From contig JAPJBO010000042.1 of assembly GCA_030068145.1 (NCBI GenBank), positions 434,001-498,000 on the forward strand: a stretch of 64,000 bases of DNA, given 5' to 3'. This document shows, in pieces, positions 1 through 17,460 of this stretch. The position numbers and the translations under genes were made by a program. The notes beneath the pieces were generated by a model. That model was not told where the DNA came from, made no database searches, and saw only the letters and a program-made list of their open reading frames with translations. The stretch is from Diplonema papillatum (Eukaryota > Euglenozoa > Diplonemea > Diplonemida > Diplonemidae). The number at the start of each line of letters is the position of its first letter. Position 1 is the first letter of the stretch.

Positions 1-117
1 CTTCCGACCCGAGCAACGTATTCCCTACGCGAACCCGAGTCTCGGCCAAGAATCCCTCCTCCGACCCGGGTCGCGTATTCTCTTCGCGACGATCCGCAGG
101 CAAGTTTACCCGCAAAC

Positions 118-1170
118 ATGAAAGCCAGCTCTTCGCCCTGTCACGGATCCACGCCCGCGGCCGCAGGGCAGCCAGCACCCCGAATCCAACCCCTATTCCC
201 GCTTTCGACGATCGGCCAGCAAATTTACGCCGTTGTGGCGAGCAAGACCGGGGCCCCGATCTCACGCGGTGTACGGAAGAGGCACAGGGAGCGCGTGGTT
301 ACACCGACAGAGGCAATCCAGCGCTTGCACCAGTTTGTTGTGAAGGCGTGGGCGGATTCGACTCTGCAGGAACGTCAGAATTTGTGGCGGCGCTTTCACA
401 GGTGGGCGGCGGACAATGGCCTGCCTACGGACCCGAACACAGCCACGCTTTTTGTTATGGCTACGCAGGTGGAGCCCCAGGGTATGCTGGGGTATGCCCG
501 GAATTTGTCGGCGGTTTTCGGCCATTTTGGGGAGAATGCGCGCCCATTGCATTCGCTTATGACGGTTCTACGGGGTTCGGGGGGCAGTATCCCGTTGGAA
601 CAGGCGATCCCGGTCCCGAGGGACGTACTGATGGAGTGGGCGTTCCGGCAGGCGCCAGGGGTGCGTGCGGCTGTATTGATTGCGTGGAAAACGGCGGCGC
701 GATGGGGGGAGGTCCATACCCTGTCCCGGGCGTCGTTTCCCCTGTTGACGGACGCGGGCATAGTGGTGGATTGGAATACCCTGCCGAAGGGCCGTCGAAG
801 GAATCCCTTTTGTCGGAGCAAGGTGGTAGAGATTCGGGGGCCATTGACACGGGAAATTTCGGTTTTGCTGCGGGGCATGGGCAATTTTCGCCAGTTGTGC
901 ACGGTGACGACGGACCAGCTGGACGAGCTTTTGAAAGCCGACGAGAAGATGCGCCGGTATTCGGCGCACAGCGTGAAGCGGGGCGCGGTCGACCACCTGA
1001 TGGCGGCAAAGGCCGGGGGGGCCCCGTTCCCCGCGCACTTGATCTCCCGTCTGGCGAAGCACGCCAACGAAGTGGACCCGACGGTGTCAGACATGACCAT
1101 CCGGTACACGACGGATTCGGTAGCTCTGGCGCGCGTGCTGCAGACCGGCGAGGTGACGATGTTCCTCTGA
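118..1170 (+). CDS. Retrotransposon tyrosine recombinase
   Basis: A 350-residue protein from an ATG. It would integrate the circular cDNA by strand exchange through a 3'-phosphotyrosine. The catalytic fold is in the C-terminal half: R195 in AARWGEV, then H284 and R288 in YSAHSVKRGAV, H314 in RLAKHAN and the nucleophile Y330 in TIRYT. This is the full R-HxxxR-H-Y set expected of the family. The first 60 residues are Pro/Ala-rich and look like a flexible leader. The RT/RNase H gene follows in another frame, a compact arrangement typical of these elements. Family assignment is firm; activity is inferred from intact motifs. Confidence 0.85.
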   Translation: MKASSSPCHGSTPAAAGQPAPRIQPLFPLSTIGQQIYAVVASKTGAPISRGVRKRHRERVVTPTEAIQRLHQFVVKAWADSTLQERQNLWRRFHRWAADNGLPTDPNTATLFVMATQVEPQGMLGYARNLSAVFGHFGENARPLHSLMTVLRGSGGSIPLEQAIPVPRDVLMEWAFRQAPGVRAAVLIAWKTAARWGEVHTLSRASFPLLTDAGIVVDWNTLPKGRRRNPFCRSKVVEIRGPLTREISVLLRGMGNFRQLCTVTTDQLDELLKADEKMRRYSAHSVKRGAVDHLMAAKAGGAPFPAHLISRLAKHANEVDPTVSDMTIRYTTDSVALARVLQTGEVTMFL

Positions 1171-1367
1171 CGAAGGGGGTTCGCGCGGTGCGACTTCGCC
1201 TCGCAGACGACCAAGCCAGTCCTGAGCGCTTCGTGCAGCAACACCAGCGGTACTCGATACTTCGGAGGGGGAAAAGGACCCGGTTGCCGAAGAATGACGC
1301 GGAGAAGTCGGCGCCATTGCATGTCGACTCGGTGCCCCCGATCAATGTCGACGTGCTGCGGAAGCGG

Positions 1368-2880
1368 ATGAACCCGCAAACGCGGAAACGATTTGACGAA
1401 ACCTGGTCGCGGACGTTTTTTCCTCATGCGCATGGCAGAACGAAGTCTTCTCCCCCACGTCCCTCTAGATTTGCTTCAGCACATGCAAGGGAATTGCAGG
1501 CGCACGGGATTGCTCAGCGCGGTCGTGGGCCTAACGGCCTCCTCAATGTCCCGTTCACCGTTGTGGAGGAGAAAGAAGGGGCGCTTCGTCAGCGCTTTAT
1601 TCTCTGGACGTACGACGCCAACGCTGTGGTCGAGACGGACGGTTACCAGGCACATGTCCCGCTTCAGCATGTCTCTCAGTACCTCGAGGCGGTCAGCGAG
1701 GAGTGTGGCTCGACGCGAGACTTCCGGTGTGGGTTCTACGGCATCGAGATTCCGATCGCCTCTCGCGGACTCTTCGCATTCCAAGATGATGCAGGAGAGT
1801 GGTGGGAGTTGACGAGGCTGCCGATGGGACATTCCTGTGCGCCGGAGCTGATGCACACGGTGGCGTCGACGGCGGCGGGGCACCCGGAATACGTCGACGG
1901 CCAGTACGCGGTGTCCTCGGACGTGGTAGTTCACGTGTGGGTGGACAACATCCGGTACGCAGGGCCGCACGATCTAGTGCTGGCGGTGACGTCGCGGTTG
2001 GACGAGCTCGCTTCGGAAGCTGGCATGACGTGGAAGGCCGCCGACACGCAGACGGCTGCGCAACGCTACGAGTTCATCGGCGTTGAGTGGAATCACGCCG
2101 ACGGAACAGTGGGCGTATCGCGCAAAATGCGGTCGCGGTTGCAACGTGCAGAGGACGCCATCGAAGGGGGTTCAATGACGGCCTCGGATGTGGAGTCCCT
2201 TGCTGGCCGTCTCCTTCACGCCTCGGCCATCACCGGCGTATTTGTGGGCGAGTTTTACTTCGTCTTGAAGTTCTTTCGCAGGGTGACGAACGCGTTGAAC
2301 CGGGGCGAGAAGGCCGTAGATGAGAAGGTCGTCCTCTCCGGCGGCATACGGCGGTCGCTCCCCGTATGGCTGCGACGGGTTGCGCGGCGACGTGCCGTGC
2401 CTGTTGCCGCGCAGACGCCGGAGTTGGCGGTTTTTGTTGACGCCAGCCTGGATGGTTGGGGCGGTGTACTCGTGGATGTCGACACCAACGACATGGTTGT
2501 AGTGGGTGCGCGGTGGAAGAGAGCCGAAAGGCGTTTCCACATCAACGAGTTGGAAGCCATGGCTTTGGAGAGGTCCGTAGCGGCCATCACACCAGCGCAC
2601 GCGGGCTCCACGGTGTCCATTGTTGTGGACAATACTTCTGTGCAGGGGGTAGCCCGCAAAGGATCATGCCTGCGTTCGCAGGTTCTCAACGACTCTGTCG
2701 TGCGTGCATTGTTGTGTTTGCAGCGACTGAATATTGCATTTTCAGTTCGTTGGGTGAAGAGCGCGGGTAATCCTGCTGATCTGCCATCGCGGGTCCCGGT
2801 AACGTCTCTCACCGATAAGAATATCGCGGACATTTCACTTGCGGTCCGGGATTTTTTAACTGGCGAGATGGGTTTGGTGG

Positions 2881-2885
<5 letters not shown>
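1368..2885 (+). CDS. Retrotransposon reverse transcriptase-RNase H
   Basis: 505 residues from the first plausible in-frame ATG; the frame is open upstream beneath the YR gene, so the true start is uncertain. It copies element RNA into cDNA and degrades the RNA strand. RT palm motifs: LPMGHSCAPEL near residue 150 and VWVDNI with D193-N194 at the position of the usual xxDD catalytic box, so the second aspartate is replaced by asparagine. RNase H follows: D358 (FVDASLDGWGG), E394 (NELEAMAL), D421 (VVDNTS) and D471 (NPADLPSR). The stop codon lies inside the first copy of the terminal direct repeat. Confidence 0.85.

Positions 2886-4517
<1,632 letters not shown>

Positions 4518-4598
<81 letters not shown>
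4518..4598. repeat. (CA)n microsatellite, about 81 bp
   Basis: Pure CA repeats; the truncated LINE-A copy 1 begins at the next base. Confidence 0.98.
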
Positions 4599-9164
<4,566 letters not shown>

Positions 9165-9180
9165 GCTCTCTCTCTCACAG

Positions 9181-9475
9181 CTGGTGTGCGTCACGTCCGG
9201 GGCCAACATCAATTTCAGCCGCCTCCGCTTCGTCGCGGAGCGTGCCGAGATGGGCGAGAAGTCGGAGATGCTGCTGTGCGTGGTGATACCCGAGGTGACC
9301 GGCTCGTTCATCGCGATGTACGACGCCATCCAGTGCGACATCACTGAGTTCTCGTACCGGCAGAGGACCGGCGACAAAGCGTTCATCCTGCTTGCTGTCG
9401 CGCTCAACGGCAGCGACAGGGAGGCCGTTGTGTCTCGTCTCCGGAGCAAAGGCTACACGGCATCCGACGTGACTG
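9181..9475 (+). CDS. ilvA: Threonine ammonia-lyase, penultimate exon
   Basis: The exon encodes the end of the PLP catalytic domain (TSGANINFSRLRFVAERAEMG) and the first ACT-like regulatory half (LLCVVIPEVTGSFIAMYDAI). It lines up with biosynthetic threonine deaminase of bacteria and plants, which converts threonine to 2-oxobutanoate in the first step of isoleucine synthesis and is normally inhibited by isoleucine through this region; in algae the enzyme is usually plastid-targeted. The acceptor is a pyrimidine run plus CACAG ending at 9180. The donor follows GACGTGACTG at 9475|GTATGA, phase 1. Upstream exons (PLP lysine, start) are not in the window, so they should lie left of base 1, making the upstream intron over 9 kb; alternatively this is a detached gene piece. 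Confidence 0.85.
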
Positions 9476-10555
9476 GTATGACTCGTTTCGTCGAAACTTC
9501 ACATCATTTGCGCACTTAACCATGGTTAAAAAGCCGTACGAAAACCCGGGAAACAAACATAGCTTAGCGCATCTGCTGACCAACTCGAAAAGCCTCTGGG
9601 CAAAAAACCTTTTTCACTTTATCTTCAGTCCCGCGAATCGGGAGGCACGCGAGCTTTGCTGCGATACAGGGAACCAGTGTCTTTCCTGTGTGGCTAAAAA
9701 ATATTTCTTCGCCAAAAAACCTTTTTTCCACGAAAATGGGGTTGGCTAAAAAACTTTTTTTCGCCACAGGAATTCCATCTAAGCCGGAAGCCACAACCTG
9801 CCGACCCTCCTAGCAGCAAGGGACCATAACGACCCCATAAAGGACCCATAAAGACTCATGATAAAGACCCCACCAAAGACTCACGATAAAGACCCCGCTT
9901 TTGCCGAAAGAAAGGGGGTCGTCCAAACGAGGCTGCAGTTTAAATCAGCGCGTGGCCACCAACCCCACAAGGGAGCAGCTGCCGTCTTCCCGTCATTGGA
10001 TAAGTAAAGCGACAACAAGAGTAGTGGTATTTCATTGTTGCGGCCTCCCACCTATTCTACACCTCTCGTGTCACTGCACAAAGTCAGACTAGAGTCAAAC
10101 TCAACAGGGTCTTCTTTCCCCGCTGACAGTTTCAAGTCCGTTCCCTTGACTGCTGTTTCGCCAGATAGTAGGTAGGGACAGAAGGAATCTCATTGGTCCA
10201 TTCATGCGCGTCTTTAATTAGAAGACGAGGCATTTGGCTACATTAAGAGAGTCCTGCCGTTTACCCGCTTGACCTGATCTCTCAGCGTTGACATTCAGGG
10301 CACTGGGCAGAAGTCACATTCCACTCGCCACCGCTGTGATGAAGCGAAATGCTGTGGTTTAATTAACCAGTTGGATTCCTCTTGTTCGTAACAGTTCCAA
10401 GCTGACACTTCATTGCGGGCACAACGTGCAAGAAGGCCTGGCCATGCTTTCACACCGAGGATCGGTACTGAAGATCGTGTATCGAGCAAGCTTTTACCCT
10501 TAGGCTCTACGCGAGATCTGATCCCGCTGAGCTTGCCTTAGGACACCTGCGTTAA

Positions 10556-10687
10556 TGTGTAACAGATGTGCCGCCCCAGCCAAACTCCCCACCTGACTGG
10601 TGTCTCCAAACCAGGATTCGCTGTGTAACAGATGTGCTGCCCCAGCCAAACTCCCCACCTGACTGGTGTCTCCAAACCAGGATTCTC
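10556..10687. repeat. Tandem 66-bp repeat, two copies
   Basis: Bases 10556-10621 recur at 10622-10687 with about one difference. They lie within the ilvA-like intron. Confidence 0.85.
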
Positions 10688-10857
10688 GAGCCGAAGCCCG
10701 TTTGTCGCTGGAAACGGATAAGCTACGGATCCGAAAACAAGCCCTCGTAGTTCGCCGTATGCTCGTTCAAGGAAGCATAAAACGGCTATAAACGTGGCAG
10801 AAACGACCGCTGTTGCGGGAGAAGCGGACAGCGGCAGAAAGCCCATCCCGCTGTCAG

Positions 10858-11932
<1,075 letters not shown>

Positions 11933-12179
11933 CGTCGAAGGAAGGAGGTCCGCCCAGGCCTTGCTGGCAGGAATCGTCGGGAAACTAAGAACCGGTCTCT
12001 CGCACGGCTGATACCAAACTAGTGAAGGTGACGGGGGGTTAGCAAGAGAAACAGAGATGATAAAAACGCCACTGGTTTGTGCGATGGCGAGCTTCTCATC
12101 TTCCGTCCAATATTTCATGCATGGAGAATGGCTGCTGGCAGCGAATTGCAGCTGCAGTCACAATTCTGAGGGTATACAA

Positions 12180-12330
12180 GACGAGACAGAGAATTCCGTG
12201 TACCGCAGCTTCCTCTGCTGACGTCGAAGGAAGGAGGTCCGCCCAGTCATAGCTGAAAGGGGCCGTCGGGAAAATAAGAACCCGTCTTTCGCACGGCTGA
12301 TACAAAACTAGTGATGGTGACGGGGGAAGT
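12180..12330 (+). pseudogene. Duplicated ilvA 3' end
   Basis: About 150 bp repeat the last codons (DETENSVYRSFLC plus stop) and proximal 3' UTR found at 11890-12040, with small differences. A downstream stretch (12450-12480) also resembles 12040-12075. This is a partial tandem duplication that cannot make protein alone. Confidence 0.75.
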
Positions 12331-12339
12331 AAGTTTGGG

Positions 12340-12415
12340 TTAGAATGCAAATAATCTGCGGCGATAATCTGCATCGCCGGCGTCGCGGTTATCTCTTCGC
12401 ACGTGATGTGTCATC
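12340..12415. repeat. Dispersed repeat (ATAATCTGCATCGCCGG family)
   Basis: About 75 bp found also at about 46365-46435 and 47085-47160 in the same orientation. Bases 12420-13138 beyond it show no gene or clear repeat. Confidence 0.6.
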
Positions 12416-13138
12416 AAGAGGCTTTCGCCTCTTGCAAGCTCGTCTTGAGGGTAGTAAAAGAAAGAGAGATGATAAATGCCACTGCACCAAACTGTGCACT
12501 CGTTTGGAGAAGACGGGTAAAGGCATCCCAAGCTAGATCACTGGACTGCACTACTTGTGCCGCCGTATGAAGATGCTACTCCGTTCCGTAATAGGAGATG
12601 AGCCTGCACAATAAAGCAGCCCGAACAATACAGCTTTTCGGGTGGTGCTCCCGCACCAACAACTCCACCCCCTCACGCCAAGTCCACCCTTCGGTTCGTC
12701 AGAACTCACTCACTTCGTTCACGAAGTGCTTGATCCCAGCCTCGCCTTCTCTTCTCTTTCTCGCTCTCTCTCTCCCTGCCTCATTCCCTAGCGCAAATCA
12801 TTGCCTGACCTATTTTGACGTCCGATTTGCACGGCGCAGGTAGATGCGAGACATTTTGACATGCGTTTTGCCTGTTGTTTTCGTCAGATTTTGTTTCCTA
12901 GTTCATCGCGGACAAGAGGGATACTGAGCTACGGGAACCTGCAGCGTGAATTCACGTGCAAGATGCACACACTTTTTGTGTCTAACAGATGCAATTTGTC
13001 AAGAACAAAAACAGATCGATGGCAGCGTACTATCCTCACTCCCGTTAGATGAACAAAACAGGTTTGAAGGAAGTGCGCACAAACAAACCGCAGCGCTTAG
13101 ACGTCCGGAAAGGGTGCTTGGCTTCATCGGGGACAGAT

Positions 13139-13435
13139 CGCAAGTTCTGAGGAGGCAGCCAGGGCCCGGCCCGCCGAACAAAAGTCTGACCTATTCACCG
13201 GTGAGCCGCGGCATCGGGTCGCCGGGAGCTGACCTCCACTCGTCGCCTGGCAGCAGGATCCACGCGCCGTACACAGTCCCCCTCGTCCCGCCGATACACG
13301 GGGAAATGCAGCAAGAACACACGCACAAGGAGAGGAGCGCAAGCAGCCAGCGATCTCGACCGCCGGCGAGGCGATCAGGGAATGCGGCGGCGAAAAGCGA
13401 AAAGCACGACGCCCGCCGCTGCACCACGTGTAAAT
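13139..13435 (+). pseudogene. Chimeric fragment: Q-rich gene exon piece joined to LINE-B tail piece
   Basis: The first part (about 13150-13275) reads RRQPGPGPPNKSLTYSPVSR and matches exon 1 of the Q-rich gene at about 31890-32015 (GPGPPNQSLTNSPASRG). The second part (about 13335-13435) reads SSQRSRPPARRSGNAAAK followed by KHDARRCTTC and matches the LINE-B C-terminal tail (SQRSHPPTRRNVNAA, KHDAPRCTTC). Neither part is complete. Template switching during retrotransposition or duplication of a LINE-disrupted gene copy could explain it. Confidence 0.65.
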
Positions 13436-13984
13436 TATGTGCAGATTTGTTCCTTCCCTGGTTATTCCGTTTAACCCAAAACTCCGGATTCTCAACTTTT
13501 CCCTATTTCTTTTGGTCGAAATCCAAGCACAGAAGTTCGGCCCCCTCCTTAGCCTTCTCGAGGCCCTTCGAGGGTGCATTTGAAGCGTGTGTGATATTTC
13601 TTCGCATTTGCGAGTTTTCCGTCTGGCATACACACGCCCTCAGGACAGGATGTCTATCGAGCGTCGAGCCTGTCCTGAGCTTCTGGATTGGTTAGGGCCT
13701 TTTGCCCACCCCCGGCCACCCGACCGGCATTTTTAGCTAAAGGTGGCCAAAATACCACCGCTAGCTCGGCAAATCTTCTGAGGGTTGTTCTAAAATACGT
13801 GGTATATCAGTCATTCCCAGAGAAGCAAGAGGAAAAGTACCGGGAGTTTCTGTGCACAGTTTTCGTCTCCGATTGCACTAACTGCGCCGGCTCTTTTCGT
13901 TTCGACGGTCGTCGCTTGCAGAAGTGAGAGTAGTATACGCTCACCTTCGAATCCTGCATGATAATACGACGCCATATTTGGGCT
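13436..13984. other. Unassigned spacer
   Basis: No coding similarity or strong repeat recognised. Confidence 0.5.
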
Positions 13985-14560
13985 CTCCTGACTGCGTCAT
14001 CGAAATTCTTAACAGAATCCGACAGCGGTACGGGCCTTTCTTGAGCGCCCGAACTCCCCCGAGGCCGACTCCGTCAGCCTGAGCATGCGCACCTTGCGGA
14101 AAATGGTGTGGAACAGTCGTTCAAAGCAAAATGGCACTTGGAGCGAGGACAACTTGAGAGTTCTTCACATCGCAATGGTGCGGATGGAAACCTTGAAGTA
14201 TTTCAAGGAGGCGGGCGTTCCCCGCGGCCACAGGTGTATCATATCCTATCGTATTCTTGGATTCTAAACTTCGTTATGGGCGTGAACCCTACTGTAAAAT
14301 ATTTGGACCGGAACGATTTTGGACTTTTGGGGGTTTTGAAAAGTATTTCGCCTTTTTCCCAGTCCAACATTTCTCCGAACACGGTAGTAAGCGCAACGGT
14401 AGGGTACAGTTGTGCCGTGGGACCGTTGCTCGGGCTCGAGGTATTGCCTATGAGGCATATCTCGACGGGATCGAGTATCAGGAGTTTACTGATCTCGTCC
14501 TCAGGGTGTCCGTCGACAAGACCGAGTCCGCCGATAGCTGCTGGACCCAGTTTGACCCAT
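13985..14560 (+). pseudogene. Decayed gag-like gene of a YR retrotransposon
   Basis: Pieces in several frames match the gag-like protein of YR retrotransposon 2: VIEILNRIRQRYGPF at about 13996 against VDEILNRLRHRYGPF; LRVLHIAMVRMETLK near 14155 against LPFLHQLMVRMEALR; and GIAYEAYLDGIEYQEFTD near 14440 against ISYESYLHGVRWDEFTD. An unrelated stretch of about 190 bp (14235-14425) interrupts it. Only this gag portion is seen; no YR or RT follows. Confidence 0.7.
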
Positions 14561-15573
14561 ACACCACGGGGCTGGCCCCCCAGTTCCTGAAAAAAACGCA
14601 TATTTCTTTTGGATTTTCCGTTTTCCAAGGTGGAATAGAGGATGTGACACCAGTTTCCTCCCCAGAATCTTTTTGGTCATCAACATCAGCTCGTGCTGGG
14701 CTCCTTTTTTTCTCCGTTTTTTTTTTTTTTTTTTTTTTTTTTCCAAATGTGAGGATTCGCCGGCCTTACTTGCCGTCTGCTCTTGGTAGGTGCACATCGA
14801 CTTCGAACGTCTAGCAAAGTAGGCGTCATGCACCAGGGATTTTGACAACTGAAGAAGTATGCAACGAAGGCAGGAAAAGGCGAACCTGCGGAAACGGAGC
14901 CGGGACTGCGTTGTACGGTAGCCGTGCAGGGCGACAAGAATGGCGCCGTTGAAGAAAAGTCTCGCAAGGCTCAACCATTCGTACCGTGTTCCCGGAACAG
15001 AAGGAGAAGGACAATCGAAACCCCCAACGTGACACCAGAAAAAGCTGAAGAACGACTCGATGTGATCAAGGTTCTGAAAAAAAAATCCAATGGGGTCCCC
15101 TACAGAAATCCACGAAGTAGCCTATAACAGTCCAGGTGTCCAGGATACTATAAATATTTGTGGCTTCAAAACCCCGTCCGTCTGTCACAGTAAGAATTTC
15201 CCTGTTTAAAATTCACCTTTGTCGAAAATTTTCATACACCTCAAGAAAAAAAAATCAATAGGGTCCCCTACAGAAATCCACGAAGTAGCCGACAACAGTC
15301 CAGGTGTCCACTCTCGCAGACCTTGCGTCTATGAGGGCAGGCCAACAAGGGCACTCGTTCCTCTACTGTCCGGTGGTCATGTTCAAAGAACAGGGGGCAG
15401 TAGTTGCATGTCAACGAGGCGGGAACATGGCCGGTCTCAACAAGAGGCCACACCGAACCAGCCTTAAATCTGCTTTTCTTTGCTTAAATTTGCTTTTACT
15501 TGCTCGTAATCTGAAGCAAATCTCCTAAGCAAATTTAAGCAAAGTCGTCTTTGCTTGCCAACTATGTTTCTAC
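14561..15573. other. Spacer with simple and direct repeats
   Basis: A T-rich run lies at about 14718-14742. A direct repeat of about 66 bp occurs at 15077-15142 and 15245-15310. No gene is recognised. Confidence 0.6.
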
Positions 15574-15577
15574 TTAC

Positions 15578-15793
15578 CATGCAGGGTCAAAACCTTGTGT
15601 CTTTTTAAAACGCTCCCGCGGGGCCGATGGAGCCCTAAAATTTTTTTTGGAAAAAAAAAATTTTTGCTCAACTTCCTCAAAAATTACTGCAGAGTTTGTT
15701 CCAAACTTTTAAAAATTCAAAAAACCCATTTTTTTTTCCGGAATTTTTTTTTTTTGCCATTTTCAAAAAGGCACAAGGTTTTGACCCTGCATG
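15578..15793. mobile_element. 216-bp MITE with 4-bp target duplication
   Basis: The ends are inverted repeats of about 33 bp (CATGCAGGGTCAAAACCTTG... and its complement). TTAC flanks both sides (15574-15577 and 15794-15797). The paralogous segment near 25030 reads CTACTTACCC with no insert, so the unoccupied site is directly visible. The interior is A/T-rich homopolymer and non-coding. The superfamily is not determined. Confidence 0.85.
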
Positions 15794-15927
15794 TTACCCT
15801 TTTACGCAGCGGCAGCTGAGACTGGAGCTGATTGCAGCACGAGATGCACACCAAGGAGGAGAATATGAAGCATAAAAAAACCCCGCACTCTATCGTGAAC
15901 AGGTGCCCGTGGAAGAGGAACTGAACC

Positions 15928-17256
15928 ATGGGTGCTGCCATCGTAGCTATTCCCGAGTATATCAAGGCGGGGGCAACGGCGCTCATCCTCGCCAGCAGTC
16001 AAGGACACGCAGACGTCGTCAAAAGGTTGCTTTTGCGGACAAGTGGGGCCCACGCCGCCGACGTGAATGCGGCAAACAACGAAGGCAGCACTGCACTCAT
16101 TTGCGCGATTCGGTTCAGCAGGGAACACATCGTGAAACAATTGCTGTCGGCGGGGGCTGACGCCACCGCCGCAGACAACTACGGCTGGACTGCTCTCGTC
16201 GCGGCTTGCGAATTAGGTGGAGCGGCCATCGTGAGAGAATTGCTGTCGGCGGGGGCCGACGTCAACGCCGCCAGCTTCTTCTGCTGCAATGCTCTCGTCG
16301 CGGCTTGCAAAAGAGGCGAGGTGGCCATCGTGAAAGAATTGCTGTCGGCGGGGGCCGACGTCAACGCCGCAGACGACGACGACGGCTGGACTGCTCTCTT
16401 CGCGGCTTGCGAAGAAGGCGAGGTGGCTATCGTGAAAGAATTGCTGTCGGCGGGGGCCGACGTCAACGCCGCCAACTTCTTCGGCTGGACTGCTCTCTTC
16501 GCGGCTTGCGAAGGAGGCGAGGTGGCCATCGTGAAAGAATTGCTGTCGGCGGGGGCCGACGTCAACGCCGCATACAACGACGGGACGACTGCTCTCTTCG
16601 CGGCTTGCGAAGGAGGCGAGGTGGCCATCGTGAAAGAATTGCTGTCGGCCGGGGCCGACGTCAACGCCGCCAACTTCTACGGCCGGACTGCTCTCTTCGC
16701 GGCTTGCAAAAGAGGCGAGGTGGCCATCGTGAAAGAATTGCTGTCGGCGGGGGCCGACGTCAACGCCGCAGACAACGACGGCTGGAATGCTCTCTTCGCG
16801 GCTTGCGAAGGAGGCGAGGTGGCCATCATGAAGGAATTGCTGTCGGCGGGGGCCGACGTCAACGCCGCCAACTTCTTCGGCCGGACTACTCTCTTCGCGG
16901 CTTGCAAAAGAGGCGAGGTGGCCATCGTGAAAGAATTGCTGTCGGCGGGGGCCGACGTCAACGCCGCAGACAACGACGGCAGGACTGCTCTCTTCGCGGC
17001 TTGCGGAGTAGGCGAGGTGGCCATCGTGAAAGAATTGCTGTCGTGCGGTGCCGATGCAAGGGCTGCGGACAAGCTCGGCGACACAGCACTCGTTTACGCC
17101 GGACGGCGCGGCCACGCAGGCGTCGTGAAACAGTTGTTCTCTGTATCGGCTGCACAGGGCAGGAAGCCGAAGGAGCGGGAGCCTGAGGATCCCGCTGAGA
17201 CGGCGGCCCCCGCGGAGCCCGGTATCCTTCAGCGGGTCGTGGAGGGGAGAAGGTGA
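15928..17256 (+). CDS. Ankyrin-repeat protein, 12 repeats
   Basis: 442 residues from ATG in an intronless frame. Twelve ankyrin units of about 33 residues run from residue 10 to 400, consensus DGWTALFAACEGGEVAIV then KELLSAGADVNAA. Units 3-11 are nearly identical at DNA level (99-bp period). Units 6-11 partly alternate NF(F/Y)G and (D/Y)NDG variants, suggesting a 198-bp higher-order unit. The C-terminal 45 residues are charged (RKPKEREPEDPAETAAPAEP). There is no signal peptide or membrane segment. Ankyrin arrays bind other proteins; the partner is unknown. Long antisense frames here merely mirror the repeat. Confidence 0.85.
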   Translation: MGAAIVAIPEYIKAGATALILASSQGHADVVKRLLLRTSGAHAADVNAANNEGSTALICAIRFSREHIVKQLLSAGADATAADNYGWTALVAACELGGAAIVRELLSAGADVNAASFFCCNALVAACKRGEVAIVKELLSAGADVNAADDDDGWTALFAACEEGEVAIVKELLSAGADVNAANFFGWTALFAACEGGEVAIVKELLSAGADVNAAYNDGTTALFAACEGGEVAIVKELLSAGADVNAANFYGRTALFAACKRGEVAIVKELLSAGADVNAADNDGWNALFAACEGGEVAIMKELLSAGADVNAANFFGRTTLFAACKRGEVAIVKELLSAGADVNAADNDGRTALFAACGVGEVAIVKELLSCGADARAADKLGDTALVYAGRRGHAGVVKQLFSVSAAQGRKPKEREPEDPAETAAPAEPGILQRVVEGRR

Positions 17257-17460
17257 ACTCTCTTTCTCTCAGTTATACTGTGGGAATCGGACGTCAAACC
17301 CAGAGCAGGACAACACAGCCAGTAAACCAGGGTTGGGGCTACTCGAGAACCAAACTACGGCGGGTGACCTCGACCTTTTAGGCCGAGAAGTACCCCAACG
17401 CTCCTGCAAAGTTTTCCCTCTTTCTTTCTCATTATTGTGATTCCCAAGCGACCTGAAAGG

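Larger units (their letters stand above)
15560..17460. repeat. Segmental duplication, copy 1 (ankyrin gene and flanks)
   Basis: It pairs in direct orientation with about 25010-26325. The match covers about 125 bp of upstream sequence, the ankyrin gene and about 200 bp of 3' flank. Copy 1 has more ankyrin units and carries the MITE. Confidence 0.8.

Noticed and set aside
348..1170. Gly-rich reading frame overlapping the tyrosine recombinase
   Set aside because: It shares phase with the downstream RT gene but its sequence is low-complexity and antagonistic to the conserved recombinase frame; only the part after about 1180 resembles RT.
396..1433. Minus-strand 345-codon frame opposite the YR gene
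   Set aside because: Codon-position mirror of the conserved recombinase; no domain and no start context.
16179..17115. Minus- and plus-strand alternative frames across the ankyrin array
   Set aside because: A 99-bp period is a multiple of three, so every frame stays open; only the frame with ankyrin consensus is real.
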